64,000 nt of DNA from positions 209,484-273,483 of the forward strand of contig JAKJHY010000005.1 in NCBI GenBank assembly GCA_021648845.1, in the 5' to 3' direction. The translations under genes and the position numbers were made by a program. Of this stretch, positions 24,641 to 34,674 are shown piece by piece. Numbering within the stretch: position 1 is the first letter of the stretch; each line of letters opens with the position of its first letter. This stretch comes from Mycobacterium sp. MBM (GTDB lineage: Bacteria > Actinomycetota > Actinomycetes > Mycobacteriales > Mycobacteriaceae). The notes under the pieces are model-generated. The model saw nothing but the letters and a program-made list of their open reading frames with translations. It searched no databases and was not told where the DNA came from.

Positions 24641-27600
24641 TCAACCGATGAGAGCCTGGGCCTGCGCGGCCAGCCGACGGGTCAACTCCTCGGCCGCCCC
24701 CCGGTAGCGCAGCGCGCCCGCGGTGTCACCGGTGGCCTCGGCGACGGCGGCCAGCGCCGCATCCACCGGTCCGGTCAGCAGTGTCCCGTTGTCCAGTCCG
24801 GCGAAACGCCCCGAGTAGGGCAACAGCTCGACGGCGGTCCCGGTCGCGGTCTCCAGATCGCCCATGGCGACGGCGGCGTGTACCCGCAACGTCGCCATCG
24901 CGACGAAATAGAAGGACCTTTCGATCGGTATGCGCTGCGCCCAGACCTGACGGGCCTCTTCGGTCCTGCCGGCCTGGTGCAAAGCGAGTGCGGCACCATC
25001 GGCAATGATCTTGGACACGTGGCGATGCACCGCGACCAGCTCGTCGGCCATCGGGGCGAGGCTGCCGCGGACCAAGTTCGCGCTGACCCGGCCGACGATA
25101 CCGATGTGTGCGCCGTTGGCCACCCCGTATTCGGCGAGCTTCGCCGCGACCGCGGCATAGGCCAGCTCGCCCTCATCGGGCCGGCCGGCCAGCACCGCAA
25201 GCTGCGCGCCGAACGCGTCGAGCACGCCGAGCAGGAAGCCCAGCTGTCCGGTCCCTGCGCGCGCCACCGCCTGGTCGGCATGCGCCGCCGCACCCGCCAG
25301 GTCCGAATGCCCGGATGCGTCGAGGAACGCGAACCAGTGCGCCACCGCCTGGTAATCGACGGCATCATGGGTTTCGGCAATCGAGATCAGCTCGGAAACA
25401 ACGGATTCACGGTCATGAGCAAGGTCAGGGCCGAGGCATGCGAACGCGCGTGCGTTCAGCGCAGCGCACAGTAACCGCTGGTGGCCGACGGGATCCTGCG
25501 CGTACACCGTGCGGGCGATCCGCAACGCCTCCTCGACCGCGGAAAGGGCCGAATCGTGCTGCACACCCTCCAGTTCGGTGAACAGCGTCAGCAGCAGCCG
25601 GGCGCGCACAGCTGCGGGCTGCGCGCGGCTCAGCACCCGGCGCAACGGATCGACGATGGCGTGGTCGATCAGGTCACCGGCCCGCACCCGCCACACCAGG
25701 GGACTGTCCGCCGCGGTCAGCGCACGCACCGCCAGATCATCATGGTCGCCGACTGCCACCATGGTGTGGTGCAACTGTTCGCGGGAGCCGAGCGCATCCC
25801 CGGCTTGGGCGAGGGAAGCAATGAGACCACAGCGGGCGGGCACCGTCACCGGGTGATCCGCTCCGCAGAGCTCGAACATGCTTACCGCGGCCCGCCATTG
25901 ACGCGCGGCCTCCACCGGAGCCCCGACGGCGTCGGCTTCCGCCGCTGCGGTCATCGCGAAACCCGCTGCATCGGAGGCATTCTCGGGTGTCGCAGCGGCG
26001 ATGGCATGGTAAGCCAGCGACGCCGAGTCCGCCCCGCTACCCGGTAACCGCAGCAGCTCCAGCGCGGCGGCGTGCAACCGGGAGCGGCGCAGTACCGAGG
26101 TGTCGTCGTAGAGCGTATCTCGGATCAGGTTGTGCGCGAAACGGATCCGACCGGGGGCCGGTTCTTCGAGCAGGCCGGCCAGCACCGCGGGCTCCAGCGC
26201 ATCCAGGAGTTCGTCATCATCGCTTCGAGCCAGCGCGGCCAGCACGGTGATGTCGATCTCGCGGCCCAGCACCGCCGCCTGACGCAGCGCGGTCGAGGTC
26301 TGCGGTGGCAGCCGGGCCAGTCGGCGCCGGATCACGTCACCGACCCCGACCGGGATCCCGGCGTGCGCGGCATCGACACCCTCGGCGACCATCAGCCTGG
26401 CGAGTTCGCGGACGAACAACGGGTTACCCCCGGTGCGTTCCCGCAGCAACTGCAACGTTTCCCGGGTCACCGCGGGCAGGCCGCAGTCGGTGGCCAACTC
26501 GGTGAGCGCGACCTCGTCGAGGCCCGACAGGATCAGATGCGCGGCAGTGTGGTTGGCCAGCGCGGCCCGGGCCTGGCCCAGTTCGGCACCCGATTCCGAG
26601 GGGCGGTAGGTGCCGATGACGAGCAGCCGCGCGGCGCCGAGCCGGTCGGCGATCAGTCGCAGCAACTCCAGCGTCAGGCCGTCGGTGCGGTGCAGATCAT
26701 CGAGCACAATGAGCAGTGGTGCGCGTTCGGCGGCCTGCCCCATCACCTCGGCCAGGGCGTGCGCGATCCAGAACACCGTGCCCTCGGCGGTCTGCCCCGT
26801 GGTCCCCCGACCGTCATGTAGCAGCGGAGCCAACGCGGCGGACTGACGAGGTTCCATTGCCGCGGTGAAGTTTTCCAGTATCTCCGTCCACGCCCAGCCG
26901 GGCGGCGCACCGTCGACCTCGGGGCTACGCCCGGCGACCACCGTCCAGCCGGCGGCACGTAACCGGGTTGCGGCCGCCTCGACCAGGGTGGTCTTGCCGG
27001 CGCCGGCCTCACCGCCGATCCACACCACCCGCAGCCCGGCGCGGGTGGCGCCGGCCGCCGCGTCGATCGCGGTGAGTTCGGCGCTGCGCCCGCGGGTCGG
27101 GCTGTCCGCCGAGACCGCGGGCGGCGCCGACACCGGCACCGGGGTGGCGACGATCGGCTGCAGGTGCTCGGCGTGGTTCAGGATGTCGCGTTCCAGATTC
27201 CGAAGCGCCCGGCAGGGCTCGAGTCCCAGTTCTTCGGTCAGGTAGGTGCTGCTGCGCCGCAGCACATCCAGGGCCGCGGACTGCTGGCCGCCGCGGTACC
27301 GCGCTACTGCGAGCAGGCAGGCGGCAACCTCCCGATCCGGATGATCACGCACGTGCGGTTCCAACACCCGGGCCACCACGGCGTGGTGCCCGATCGCGGA
27401 GTGTGCGGCGGCGTGCGCTTCGGTGAGCGACAGCCGTAGCTCAGCCAGGCGCGCCACTTCGGGGGCCGCCCACAGCGCGTCACGCACCTCGACGTAGGGG
27501 TCACCGGACCACGCGGCGACGACATCGTCGAGCAGGCGCGCCCGCTCCTGCGGGTCACCGTGCTGTTCGGCCGCGGCGATGGCGGCCTCCAGTGCCCATA

Positions 27601-27934
27601 CGTCGACGGCGCCTTCCGGCAGTCGCAGGCAGTATCCGGGGGCAGCGCTGACGATCACGCGGGCCGCGGCGCGACGGGCGCGGCCCGGTTCCAGCACCCG
27701 GCGCAGATGCGAGATGTAGGCCTGCAGTGCCGCAAGTGCCTTCGGCGGCGGCTCACCGGCCCACAGGTCCTCGATCAGCCGGTCGACCGACACCACCTCG
27801 CCGTGTGCCAGCACCAACCGGATGAGTACGGACCGCTGTTTGGGCCCGGCCAGATCGACCTGCCGCTCGTCGACCCACGCCCGCGCCGGACCGAGTACGG
27901 AGATCCGCACCGCCGAAGCGTCCTGCGCAGTCAT
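24641..27934 (-). CDS. Large SARP/AfsR-type transcriptional regulator with ATPase module
   Basis: A 1097-residue regulator. Residues 8-100 form an OmpR-like winged helix of the SARP family (QVDLAGPKQRSVLIRLVL and LQAYISHLRRVLEP). Residues 105-250 are the BTAD helical domain. A STAND/AAA ATPase follows, with Walker A GGEAGAGKTTLV and Walker B LLIVLDDLHRTD, then a long alpha-helical TPR-like C-terminus. This layout integrates nucleotide state and a signal to activate promoters, often of specialised metabolism. It stands alone here, with no biosynthetic cluster beside it except the divergent mbt genes 256 bp away. Confidence 0.87.
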   Translation of the reverse strand: MTAQDASAVRISVLGPARAWVDERQVDLAGPKQRSVLIRLVLAHGEVVSVDRLIEDLWAGEPPPKALAALQAYISHLRRVLEPGRARRAAARVIVSAAPGYCLRLPEGAVDVWALEAAIAAAEQHGDPQERARLLDDVVAAWSGDPYVEVRDALWAAPEVARLAELRLSLTEAHAAAHSAIGHHAVVARVLEPHVRDHPDREVAACLLAVARYRGGQQSAALDVLRRSSTYLTEELGLEPCRALRNLERDILNHAEHLQPIVATPVPVSAPPAVSADSPTRGRSAELTAIDAAAGATRAGLRVVWIGGEAGAGKTTLVEAAATRLRAAGWTVVAGRSPEVDGAPPGWAWTEILENFTAAMEPRQSAALAPLLHDGRGTTGQTAEGTVFWIAHALAEVMGQAAERAPLLIVLDDLHRTDGLTLELLRLIADRLGAARLLVIGTYRPSESGAELGQARAALANHTAAHLILSGLDEVALTELATDCGLPAVTRETLQLLRERTGGNPLFVRELARLMVAEGVDAAHAGIPVGVGDVIRRRLARLPPQTSTALRQAAVLGREIDITVLAALARSDDDELLDALEPAVLAGLLEEPAPGRIRFAHNLIRDTLYDDTSVLRRSRLHAAALELLRLPGSGADSASLAYHAIAAATPENASDAAGFAMTAAAEADAVGAPVEAARQWRAAVSMFELCGADHPVTVPARCGLIASLAQAGDALGSREQLHHTMVAVGDHDDLAVRALTAADSPLVWRVRAGDLIDHAIVDPLRRVLSRAQPAAVRARLLLTLFTELEGVQHDSALSAVEEALRIARTVYAQDPVGHQRLLCAALNARAFACLGPDLAHDRESVVSELISIAETHDAVDYQAVAHWFAFLDASGHSDLAGAAAHADQAVARAGTGQLGFLLGVLDAFGAQLAVLAGRPDEGELAYAAVAAKLAEYGVANGAHIGIVGRVSANLVRGSLAPMADELVAVHRHVSKIIADGAALALHQAGRTEEARQVWAQRIPIERSFYFVAMATLRVHAAVAMGDLETATGTAVELLPYSGRFAGLDNGTLLTGPVDAALAAVAEATGDTAGALRYRGAAEELTRRLAAQAQALIG

Positions 27935-28142
27935 GGTGTGCCGACTTTATCCGCACTGCCGCCGGCCACGCACTCCGCGGTGAGGTCCTCGTCACAACCG
28001 TCGCGCTCGACGCCCTGCCCGGTTCGCCGCGGGCGTCGGTCCGGCCGGCGCAAGGCGTGCTCACCAGCGAGGTTTTGCCCGCGCGGGTGGCGATCGACAA
28101 CGGCTGACCAGACCGGCGGGCGGACACGACGATGCGGCTATC

Positions 28143-28168
28143 TTCGGTAAGCCTACCCTGAGTAAATT
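28143..28168 (+). promoter_or_regulatory. IdeR-box-like iron operator and -10 box upstream of mbtL
   Basis: TTCGGTAAGCCTACCCTGA (28143-28161) matches the mycobacterial iron-box consensus TTAGGTTAGSCTAACCTAA at 15 of 19 positions. TAAATT (28163-28168) directly after it could be the -10 element, itself flanked by CCTGAG/CTCAGG arms (28157-28174). Fe-IdeR bound here would repress mbtLMN when iron is ample, as known for mycobactin genes. Confidence 0.7.
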
Positions 28169-28190
28169 CTCAGGTGTAGGGTCGCCGGAC

Positions 28191-28460
28191 ATGGAAATGT
28201 CACATCCCGAAGCGGTCAAACCAGAGCTGCTGGCCATCCTGCGCGACGATCTGAACATCGACGTCAGCCGGGTATCCCGGGACTCCCGGCTGGTCGACGA
28301 TGTCGGCATGGATTCGGTGGCCTTCGCCGTCGGCATGGTCGCCATCGAGGACCGTCTGGGTGCCGCACTTTCCGAGGAAGATCTGCTGAGCTGTGAGACC
28401 CTCGGCGACCTGGAGAGCGCGGTCCTGGCGAAACTGCCTGCGGATGAGGCGAATTCGTGA
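28191..28460 (+). CDS. mbtL: Mycobactin acyl carrier protein MbtL
   Basis: An 89-residue acyl carrier protein. Ser42 in [10 protein letters not shown] is the phosphopantetheine site; the usual DSL is DSV. It is the first gene of the second mycobactin cluster: ACP, acyl-AMP ligase, acyl-ACP dehydrogenase, in the same order as Rv1344-Rv1346. MbtL carries the long acyl chain that is activated by MbtM, desaturated by MbtN and transferred by MbtK. The ATG at 28191 follows an IdeR-box-like site. mbtM overlaps its stop by GTGA. Confidence 0.93.
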   Translation: MEMSHPEAVKPELLAILRDDLNIDVSRVSRDSRLVDDVGMDSVAFAVGMVAIEDRLGAALSEEDLLSCETLGDLESAVLAKLPADEANS

Positions 28461-30043
28461 CCGGCGCGCCATGGGGGCTGGCGCAGGCCTTGACCGACGC
28501 GATGACCTCGACGGACCGAGCGTTGGCAGTGCTCGACGCCGACGCCGGTACCTGGAACCGCCACCCGTGGGGCGAAATCCACGCCCGCGCCGAGAATGTG
28601 GCCGCCCGCATCTGCGATGACGGAGCACCCGCGATAGGTCTCGTCGGCGATCCCACCGCTGAGTTCATCTCGGCCATCCCCGGTGCATTTCTGGCCGGTG
28701 CGGCCGTCTCGATCTTGCCGGGACCCGTGCGCGGTGCAGACCCGAAACGCTGGGCGCGCGCCACCGTAGAGCGATTCGAACGCGTCGGGGTACACACGGT
28801 GTTCAGCCACGGCTCGCATCTGCATGAGTTGTCCGGCGCGGAAAGCACGCTGGCCGTGCACGATGTCGGCGTGGTCGCGCACCCGCAGCGGTCGACGACG
28901 CACACCGCCACGGTGGGCGGCACCGGCACGGCCGTCCTGCAGGGCACCGCCGGCTCCACCGGCACGCCACGGACGGCGCAACTGTCACCCGAGGCGGTGC
29001 TGGCCAATATCGATGCGCTCAGGCAGCGCGTCGAGGTCACCGACGCCGACTGCGGCCACTCCTGGCTACCGCTCTACCACGATATGGGTCTGTCGTTCGT
29101 GCTGACTCTCGCGCTGGCGGGCGCGGAACTATGGCAGGCGCCGACTTCGGCGTTCTCGTCCTCCCCGTTCAGGTGGGTCACCTGGCTCACCGAGAGCCGA
29201 GCCTCCATCACCGCCGCGCCCAACATGGCCTACAACATCGTCGGCAAGTACGCCGGTCTGGTCAACGAAGCCGACTTGTCGCATCTGCGCTTCGCGCTCA
29301 ACGGTGGAGAGCCCGTCGACTGCGACGGCAGCCAGAAGTTCGCCGCCGAGATGGCCAAGTTCGGTCTGGCCCCCGAAGCTCTGGCACCGTCCTACGGTTT
29401 GGCCGAATCCAACTGTGCGGTGGCGGTTCCCCGGCCCGGTGGCGGACTTCGGGTCGACGAGATCCAGGTCGTCACCGACGACGGCGGATACCTGCGCAAG
29501 CACGCCGTGCTGGGTGAGGCGATTCCCGGCATGCAGATCCGCATCGCGCCCAATGAGCGTTTCACCCCCGACCGCGAGGTTGGCGAGGTGGAGATCCGGG
29601 GCACCTCGATGATGAGCGGCTACCTCGGGGAGGAACCCGTCGACCCCGAAAATTGGTTTCGCACCGGCGATATCGGCTACTTCCTGGACGGACGCCTGGT
29701 CATCTGCGGCCGCGCCAAGGAGATCATCACGGTCGCCGGGCGCAACATCTTCCCGACCGAGATCGAGAACGTGGCCGCCCGGGTCGACGGTGTCCGGGCA
29801 GGCGCCGTCGTGGCCGTCGGGACCGATGGTCCGGCCAGCCGCCCCGGCCTGGTGATCGCCGCCGAGTTCAAGGGGGCCGATGAGCCGGCCGCGCGCAGTG
29901 CGCTCGTCGAACTCGTGGCCTCCGAATGCGGCGTGGTACCGACTGACGTCGTCTTCATGCAGCCCGGATCCTTGCCCAGAACGTCATCGGGCAAGCTGCG
30001 CCGGCTTGAGGTGAAGCGCAACCTGGAAGGTGCAGGAAAGTGA
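28457..30043 (+). CDS. mbtM: Fatty acyl-AMP ligase MbtM (FadD33)
   Basis: A 528-residue adenylating enzyme that activates a fatty acid and loads it on MbtL for the mycobactin side chain. The P-loop is degenerate but recognisable ([15 protein letters not shown]), followed by [33 protein letters not shown] and [17 protein letters not shown], then a C-terminal SSGKLRR with the catalytic Lys. The RTAQLS stretch and length fit the acyl-AMP ligase branch. The GTG start overlaps the mbtL stop and its own stop overlaps mbtN, giving tight coupling. Confidence 0.93.
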   Translation: MTGAPWGLAQALTDAMTSTDRALAVLDADAGTWNRHPWGEIHARAENVAARICDDGAPAIGLVGDPTAEFISAIPGAFLAGAAVSILPGPVRGADPKRWARATVERFERVGVHTVFSHGSHLHELSGAESTLAVHDVGVVAHPQRSTTHTATVGGTGTAVLQGTAGSTGTPRTAQLSPEAVLANIDALRQRVEVTDADCGHSWLPLYHDMGLSFVLTLALAGAELWQAPTSAFSSSPFRWVTWLTESRASITAAPNMAYNIVGKYAGLVNEADLSHLRFALNGGEPVDCDGSQKFAAEMAKFGLAPEALAPSYGLAESNCAVAVPRPGGGLRVDEIQVVTDDGGYLRKHAVLGEAIPGMQIRIAPNERFTPDREVGEVEIRGTSMMSGYLGEEPVDPENWFRTGDIGYFLDGRLVICGRAKEIITVAGRNIFPTEIENVAARVDGVRAGAVVAVGTDGPASRPGLVIAAEFKGADEPAARSALVELVASECGVVPTDVVFMQPGSLPRTSSGKLRRLEVKRNLEGAGK

Positions 30044-31221
30044 CCGCGATGATCGACGCCACCGAAGCGGCCGCACCGGCGGACTTCCAGCAGCTGCTCG
30101 ACCGCGTCTTCGATGACCGGGTCCAGGCCTGGACCGCCGAGGCCGAACGCATCGAGAAGTTCCCCCGCGAGCTCATCGAATATCTCGGCGCCGAAGGGGT
30201 TTTCGCCGCCAAGTGGGGTGATTCCCAGCATCCGGACGTGGCCAAGGTGATCGCGTTGGCGCTGGAACTGGGCAAGCTGGGGTCTGCCGCTATCGCCGTC
30301 GGGGTCAGCCTGCACGACTCGGCCATCGCGCTGCTGCGTCGTTTCGGCCGCACCGAGTATCTTCGCGAGATCACCGAGAAGGCCATTCGCGGTGAGATCG
30401 TACTGTGTGTCGGGGCTTCGGAAGAGTCCGGCGGGTCGGACCTGCAGATCGTCGAGACGAAAGTCCGCTCGGTTGGTGACGGTTTCGAGGTCAAGGGCGT
30501 CAAGAAGTTCGTCTCGCTCTCCCCCATCGCCGACTACGTGATCGCCGTGGCCCGCAATGTCGACAACGACCCGGACAGCCGACACGGCAACGTCGTCGTC
30601 GTCGCCGTCCCGCTGCACGACCCGGGAGTCCAGGTGCAACGCCCCTACCAGAAGGTCGGGGCCGGTCCGCTGGACACCGCCGCGGTGCACATCGACACCT
30701 GGGTGCCCGCCGACGCCCTGGTGGCACGGGCCGGGATCGGGCTGGCCGCGATTTCCTGGGGACTGGCACACGAGCGCATGTCGGTGGCCGGGCAGATCGC
30801 CGGCAGCTGTCAGCGCGTGTTGGGAATCACCCTGGCCCGCATGATGAATCGCAGTCAATTCGGACATACCCTCTACCAGCATCAGGCGCTGCGGATGCGG
30901 ATGGCCGATCTGCAGGCGCGGGTGGACATGCTGCGCCACGCGCTCACCGGGATCGCGGTCGGCGGAAAACTCGACCTGCGCACGGCGGCGGCGATGAAGG
31001 TGTGTGCGGCCCGCCTCGGCGAAGAGGTGGTTTCGGAATGCATGCACATCTTCGGTGGCACTGGCTATCTGATCGACGAGACACCGCTGGGCCGGTGGTG
31101 GCGGGATATGAAGCTGGCGCGCGTCGGGGGTGGCACCGACGAGGTGCTGTGGGAACTGGTCGCGGCCGCGATGAAACCGGACCACGACGGCTACGAGGAG
31201 ATGATGCGCTCGGCGTCCTAG
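30040..31221 (+). CDS. mbtN: Acyl-ACP dehydrogenase MbtN (FadE14)
   Basis: A 393-residue flavoprotein of the acyl-CoA dehydrogenase fold that introduces the cis double bond into the MbtL-bound mycobactin acyl chain. Family marks: [12 protein letters not shown] in place of the usual SEPx[20 protein letters not shown], and the C-terminal [22 protein letters not shown] at 30040 overlaps the mbtM stop; an ATG at 30049 is an alternative that removes three residues. It converges on mbtK with only 4 bp between stops. Confidence 0.93.
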   Translation: MTAMIDATEAAAPADFQQLLDRVFDDRVQAWTAEAERIEKFPRELIEYLGAEGVFAAKWGDSQHPDVAKVIALALELGKLGSAAIAVGVSLHDSAIALLRRFGRTEYLREITEKAIRGEIVLCVGASEESGGSDLQIVETKVRSVGDGFEVKGVKKFVSLSPIADYVIAVARNVDNDPDSRHGNVVVVAVPLHDPGVQVQRPYQKVGAGPLDTAAVHIDTWVPADALVARAGIGLAAISWGLAHERMSVAGQIAGSCQRVLGITLARMMNRSQFGHTLYQHQALRMRMADLQARVDMLRHALTGIAVGGKLDLRTAAAMKVCAARLGEEVVSECMHIFGGTGYLIDETPLGRWWRDMKLARVGGGTDEVLWELVAAAMKPDHDGYEEMMRSAS

Positions 31222-31225
31222 CCCG

Positions 31226-31855
31226 CTATTTGTGCGCCGGGATGTCCTCGGCTGTGCGCGGGAAGACGTAGAGGGCCATCTTGCGATTCGCCATCTGGTG
31301 CTCACCGAGGAACGTGGCGCCCACGTATTCGACGAGCCGGCGCGCACCGGTGTTGCGGTGGTCCGGGTCGAACATCACGCGCCGGCACTCGGGCTCCAGG
31401 GCGAACATGTCTTTCAGCAGCCGCGGCAGCATGAGCGGTGCGATACCGCGGTTGACCAGTTTGGTGTCGGCGATGGCGGCATGCATCCCCAGGTCGTGCG
31501 GGTGCGCGTCATAGCGGGTCGCGATGGAATCCTTTGCCGCCCGGTACAGCTCGACGTATCCGATGTCGACACCGTTGCGGCTGGTGAGAAAGGGGCGGGA
31601 GAAGGTCCCGGCCAGTTGCGCCTTCAGGTACAGCCGCCACCGTTCCGGCGGCCACGCGTACTCCCAGGCCTCCGCGAGGTGCGGCAGGTTCATCCACGCC
31701 GAGATCATCTCGGCGTCGGTATCCGGGTCCACCAGCCGTGCGGCGTAGGGCGCGTCGATATTCGGGATCTGCGGCGGGCCCACCCGGCGGACCGCGTCCG
31801 GGATGTCGGTGAGTTCACGCGGGAGAATCGGCAGTGCCTCGTCAATGTCGATCAT
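31226..31855 (-). CDS. mbtK: Mycobactin lysine N-epsilon-acyltransferase MbtK
   Basis: A 209-residue GNAT-fold enzyme that transfers the long acyl chain to the lysine N6 of mycobactin. It aligns along its length with Rv1347c: LPHLAEAWEYAWPPERW, the YVELYRAAKDSI strand, DLGMHAAIADTKLVNRGIAP with the acyl-CoA loop, and the near-invariant MFDPDHRNTGARRL. The ATG at 31855 gives the family length. Just upstream on the minus strand TTAGGTAGGCT resembles an iron-box half and includes a possible -10 box. The irtAB transporter genes next to mbtK in M. tuberculosis are not here. Confidence 0.93.
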   Translation of the reverse strand: MIDIDEALPILPRELTDIPDAVRRVGPPQIPNIDAPYAARLVDPDTDAEMISAWMNLPHLAEAWEYAWPPERWRLYLKAQLAGTFSRPFLTSRNGVDIGYVELYRAAKDSIATRYDAHPHDLGMHAAIADTKLVNRGIAPLMLPRLLKDMFALEPECRRVMFDPDHRNTGARRLVEYVGATFLGEHQMANRKMALYVFPRTAEDIPAHK

Positions 31856-31942
31856 TTGAGGCCCGAGCCTACCTAACCGTCGGAAATCGAAGTGGTCTAC
31901 GCGCCCGGAGCGGGCCGGCATGTACGGGGCACGATGAAGGAC

Positions 31943-32152
31943 ATGACGCGCAACCTTGTCGAGGAACTACGCCGCTGGGAGGACTCCGGCGCGCACTGGC
32001 AGGTGCTGACCCGCACGGCCGACCGGCTGACCATCGCACTGCTGCGATGCGACGGCGGGGAAGAGGTGGAGCGACTCGATTCCGGTGATCCCGCCCTGCT
32101 GGCCTATATCGGGTCGCGGGATCGCTCCGACGGACTGACACCAGACACCTAG
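31943..32152 (+). CDS. Small conserved-looking protein, function unknown
   Basis: A 69-residue soluble protein beginning MTRNLVEELRRWEDSG, with a beta-strand-rich centre (WQVLTRTADRLTIALLRC) and an acidic C-terminal segment. ATG 31943 has AAGGA 5 nt upstream and is preferred over ATG 31934. It lies 11 bp upstream of the patatin gene, so the two are likely co-transcribed. No family is recognised. Confidence 0.62.
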   Translation: MTRNLVEELRRWEDSGAHWQVLTRTADRLTIALLRCDGGEEVERLDSGDPALLAYIGSRDRSDGLTPDT

Positions 32153-32163
32153 AGTCTCTAACC

Positions 32164-33810
32164 GTGCAGATCCCGTTCCCGGACGCCGAGCCGGCCGACT
32201 CCGCCGAGGAGCAGGAGAATGCCGAGGCCCTCGGCGCGGCCCTACCTTCCGGCGGGCCCGCGCTGGCGTTGCAGAAGATGGAGAACCGGCTGGTCCGGCT
32301 GCACCTGGCCAACACAGATGTACTCAGCGCCGAGCAATTGCGCAAGCTGCGCTACCTGCTGAACTTCGCCAAGCTCGCCGACTTCGAGCCGGGAGCGGCC
32401 GGTCCGGGCGGTTCCCGCGGGCGCGGCGACGTATCGGTGGGCGCCGAGCTCAGCCGCTGGCAGTCCCGGGTGGCCGACGCCCTGCAAGGGCCGCTGCGCG
32501 AGGAGAAGCACGGGGCGTCCGCACTCACCGCCGCGCGCGAGGTGCTCGACGCGCTCGCCGAGGACCAGGATTCCCAACGCCTGCAGCTTGCCGACCGACA
32601 CGGCAGCGTCTTCTCGCTGGCCGAGCTGGATGCGGAGGTCGGGCACAAGAAGTTGGTCACCGTGCTCGGCGGTGGCGGCGGCGCCGGCTTCGTCTACATC
32701 GGCGGGATGCAGCGGCTGCTGGAAGCCGGGCAGGTGCCCGATTACCTGATCGGCTCGTCGATCGGATCGATCATCGGCTCGGTGATGGCCCGCACGCTGC
32801 CCGTTCCGATCGAGGAGTACGTGGCGTGGGCGAAGACGGTGTCCTACCGTTCGATCCTGGGCCCCGAGCAGATGCGCCGCAAGCACGGGCTCACCGGGGT
32901 CTTCTCGCTGCGCTTCGATCAGTTCGCGCACGCCCTGTTCACCCGGCCCGACGGTGAGCAGCTGCGGATGGCGGACATGGGGATCCCCTTCGACGCGGTG
33001 ATCGCCGGGGTGCGCAGACAGCCGTTCGCCGCGCTGCCCGCCAAGTTCCGCCATCAGGAGCTCGCGGTGCTCACGCTTCGGACGCTGCCGTTCCTGCCGA
33101 TCGGGGTCGGCCCCGAGGTGGCGGCCCGGCTGTGGCAGGCCGCCGCGTTCATCGATTCACGCGTGGTCAAGGCGGTCGTGGTCGGCGGTGACGACCTCAC
33201 TCGCGACGTCAATGTCGTTGACGCCGCTTCGTTCTCGTCGGCAATTCCCGGTGTGTTGCACCACGAGACCCGGGACCCAAGGATGGTACCGATTCTCGAC
33301 GAGATGCTGGCGGCCAACGATGTCGCGGCATTCGTCGACGGCGGCACTGCCAGCAATGTGCCGGTGGAGTTGGCCTGGAAGCAGATCCGCGACGGCCGAC
33401 TCGGCACCCGCAACGCCTGTTATTTGGCTTTCGACTGTTTTCATCCGCAGTGGGATCCGCGCCACCTGTGGCTGGTGCCGATCGCTCAGGCCATCCAGCT
33501 CCAGATGGTGCGCAATCTGCCGTACTCCGATCACATCGTGCGGTTTTCGCCCACCTTGTCGCCGGTGAACCTGGCGCCGTCGCCGAGTTCGATCGATCGG
33601 GCTTGTTCGTGGGGGTACAAGCGCGTCGATAAGGCCATCCCGGTCACCTCAGCTCTGCTACAACCGATCTGGTGGGAGGATCGCCCCGTATCCGCCGGGC
33701 GTGGACGGACTGTGGCGGCATCGGCTGCACCGCCGATGAGCGAGGTGCTCTCCGAGGCGGAGCGACCGCGCAACCGGTTCGGGCGCTGGCGCAACCGCTA
33801 TCTCACCTAG
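32164..33810 (+). CDS. Patatin-like phospholipase
   Basis: A 548-residue protein with a patatin lipase domain from about residue 155. It has the glycine-rich oxyanion loop VLGGGGGAGFVYIGG, the nucleophile elbow IGSSIGS (GxSxG) and the catalytic dyad Asp in FVDGGTASN. The N-terminal 150 residues are helical and charged; a basic tail follows the catalytic domain. It would cleave acyl esters of phospholipids or neutral lipids. GTG start at 32164. It probably shares a transcript with the small protein upstream. Confidence 0.85.
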   Translation: MQIPFPDAEPADSAEEQENAEALGAALPSGGPALALQKMENRLVRLHLANTDVLSAEQLRKLRYLLNFAKLADFEPGAAGPGGSRGRGDVSVGAELSRWQSRVADALQGPLREEKHGASALTAAREVLDALAEDQDSQRLQLADRHGSVFSLAELDAEVGHKKLVTVLGGGGGAGFVYIGGMQRLLEAGQVPDYLIGSSIGSIIGSVMARTLPVPIEEYVAWAKTVSYRSILGPEQMRRKHGLTGVFSLRFDQFAHALFTRPDGEQLRMADMGIPFDAVIAGVRRQPFAALPAKFRHQELAVLTLRTLPFLPIGVGPEVAARLWQAAAFIDSRVVKAVVVGGDDLTRDVNVVDAASFSSAIPGVLHHETRDPRMVPILDEMLAANDVAAFVDGGTASNVPVELAWKQIRDGRLGTRNACYLAFDCFHPQWDPRHLWLVPIAQAIQLQMVRNLPYSDHIVRFSPTLSPVNLAPSPSSIDRACSWGYKRVDKAIPVTSALLQPIWWEDRPVSAGRGRTVAASAAPPMSEVLSEAERPRNRFGRWRNRYLT

Positions 33811-33819
33811 CGGGTCTGC

Positions 33820-34560
33820 TCAGCGCCGCGGCGGCCACCCGGCCGCACCCAGTTCACGCGACACCGTGCGTGCGGTATCTCGCAGCGCGTCGACATCGGC
33901 GGCCGGCAGCGGCCAGCGGGCGGTGGGCACCACCAGCGCCACCGCCCCGACGGCCTCTCCTGAGGAGTCGAAGAGTGCTGCAGCAACTGAACATTCACCC
34001 AGAACGGCCTCTTCCACTTCGGTGGCGATGCCACAGTCGCGTACCTCGGCGAGTTGACAGGTCAGCGCCGGCGGGTCGGTGATGGTCTCACCGGTCATGC
34101 TGCGCAGCGTGCCGGGCCGGTAGTCGTCGCGGTAGGCCAGCAGGACCTTGCCCAGCGCACTGGCATGGGCGGGAATGACGATCCCGACCTCGGGCATCTG
34201 ACGGGTGCCGTCGGGACGCGGCTCATGGGCGACGACGACCACCTCGTCGAACAGTAACACCGCGGTACGCACCGCACAGCCGGTGCGCGCGGCCAGCCCC
34301 TCGGTCCAGATCGCGACGCGGGAGCGCAGCTCGAGGGTGTCGAGGTAGACGTTTCCCAACCGCAAGGTGGCCGGCCCCAGCCGATACCGTTGTGAGTCCC
34401 GCTCCTGTTGCACCATCCCGTGGGCGAGCAGCGTGCGGACCAGACCGTGCACGGTCGAGGGAGCCAACTCCAGCGCGGCGGCGATCTCACCCAGACTCAT
34501 CCGGCGTCCACCCTGCAGGACGGTCAGGATGCGCAGCGCCCGATCCACAGCCTGGATCAT
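33820..34560 (-). CDS. IclR family regulator, probable controller of the glycerol/Dha operon
   Basis: A 246-residue IclR protein: N-terminal winged helix (LGEIAAALELAPSTVHGLVRTLLAHG, about residues 23-48) and a GAF-like effector domain with IPAHASALGKVLLAY. ATG 34560 with GGGGG 8-12 nt upstream is chosen; a start at 34617 would add 19 residues overlapping the promoter region. It is divergent from glpF-dhaKLM, the position of GylR-type glycerol regulators. A palindrome between the genes is its likely operator. Confidence 0.85.
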   Translation of the reverse strand: MIQAVDRALRILTVLQGGRRMSLGEIAAALELAPSTVHGLVRTLLAHGMVQQERDSQRYRLGPATLRLGNVYLDTLELRSRVAIWTEGLAARTGCAVRTAVLLFDEVVVVAHEPRPDGTRQMPEVGIVIPAHASALGKVLLAYRDDYRPGTLRSMTGETITDPPALTCQLAEVRDCGIATEVEEAVLGECSVAAALFDSSGEAVGAVALVVPTARWPLPAADVDALRDTARTVSRELGAAGWPPRR

Positions 34561-34617
34561 TGCGGCCCCCAATCTGGTCTTGTGCCCTTCGAAGCATAAG
34601 CGTATGGTCCAGATCAC

Positions 34618-34657
34618 ATTCGATATTGTCGAATGGCATCCGAGATAGTCGATTCAT
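34618..34657. promoter_or_regulatory. Putative IclR operator between iclR and glpF
   Basis: ATTCGA-TATTG-TCGAAT (34618-34634) is a perfect 6+6 palindrome. A related half, ATAGTCGATTCA, follows around 34645-34656. Together they fill the gap upstream of the glpF ribosome site AGGGAG and fit a regulator that acts on both divergent genes. Confidence 0.55.
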
Positions 34658-34674
34658 CCTCAGGGAGAACGCTC

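Noticed and set aside
31855..31880. Full IdeR box upstream of mbtK
   Set aside because: TTAGGTAGGCT matches one half well, but the other half agrees poorly at the right spacing; noted only as a half-site.
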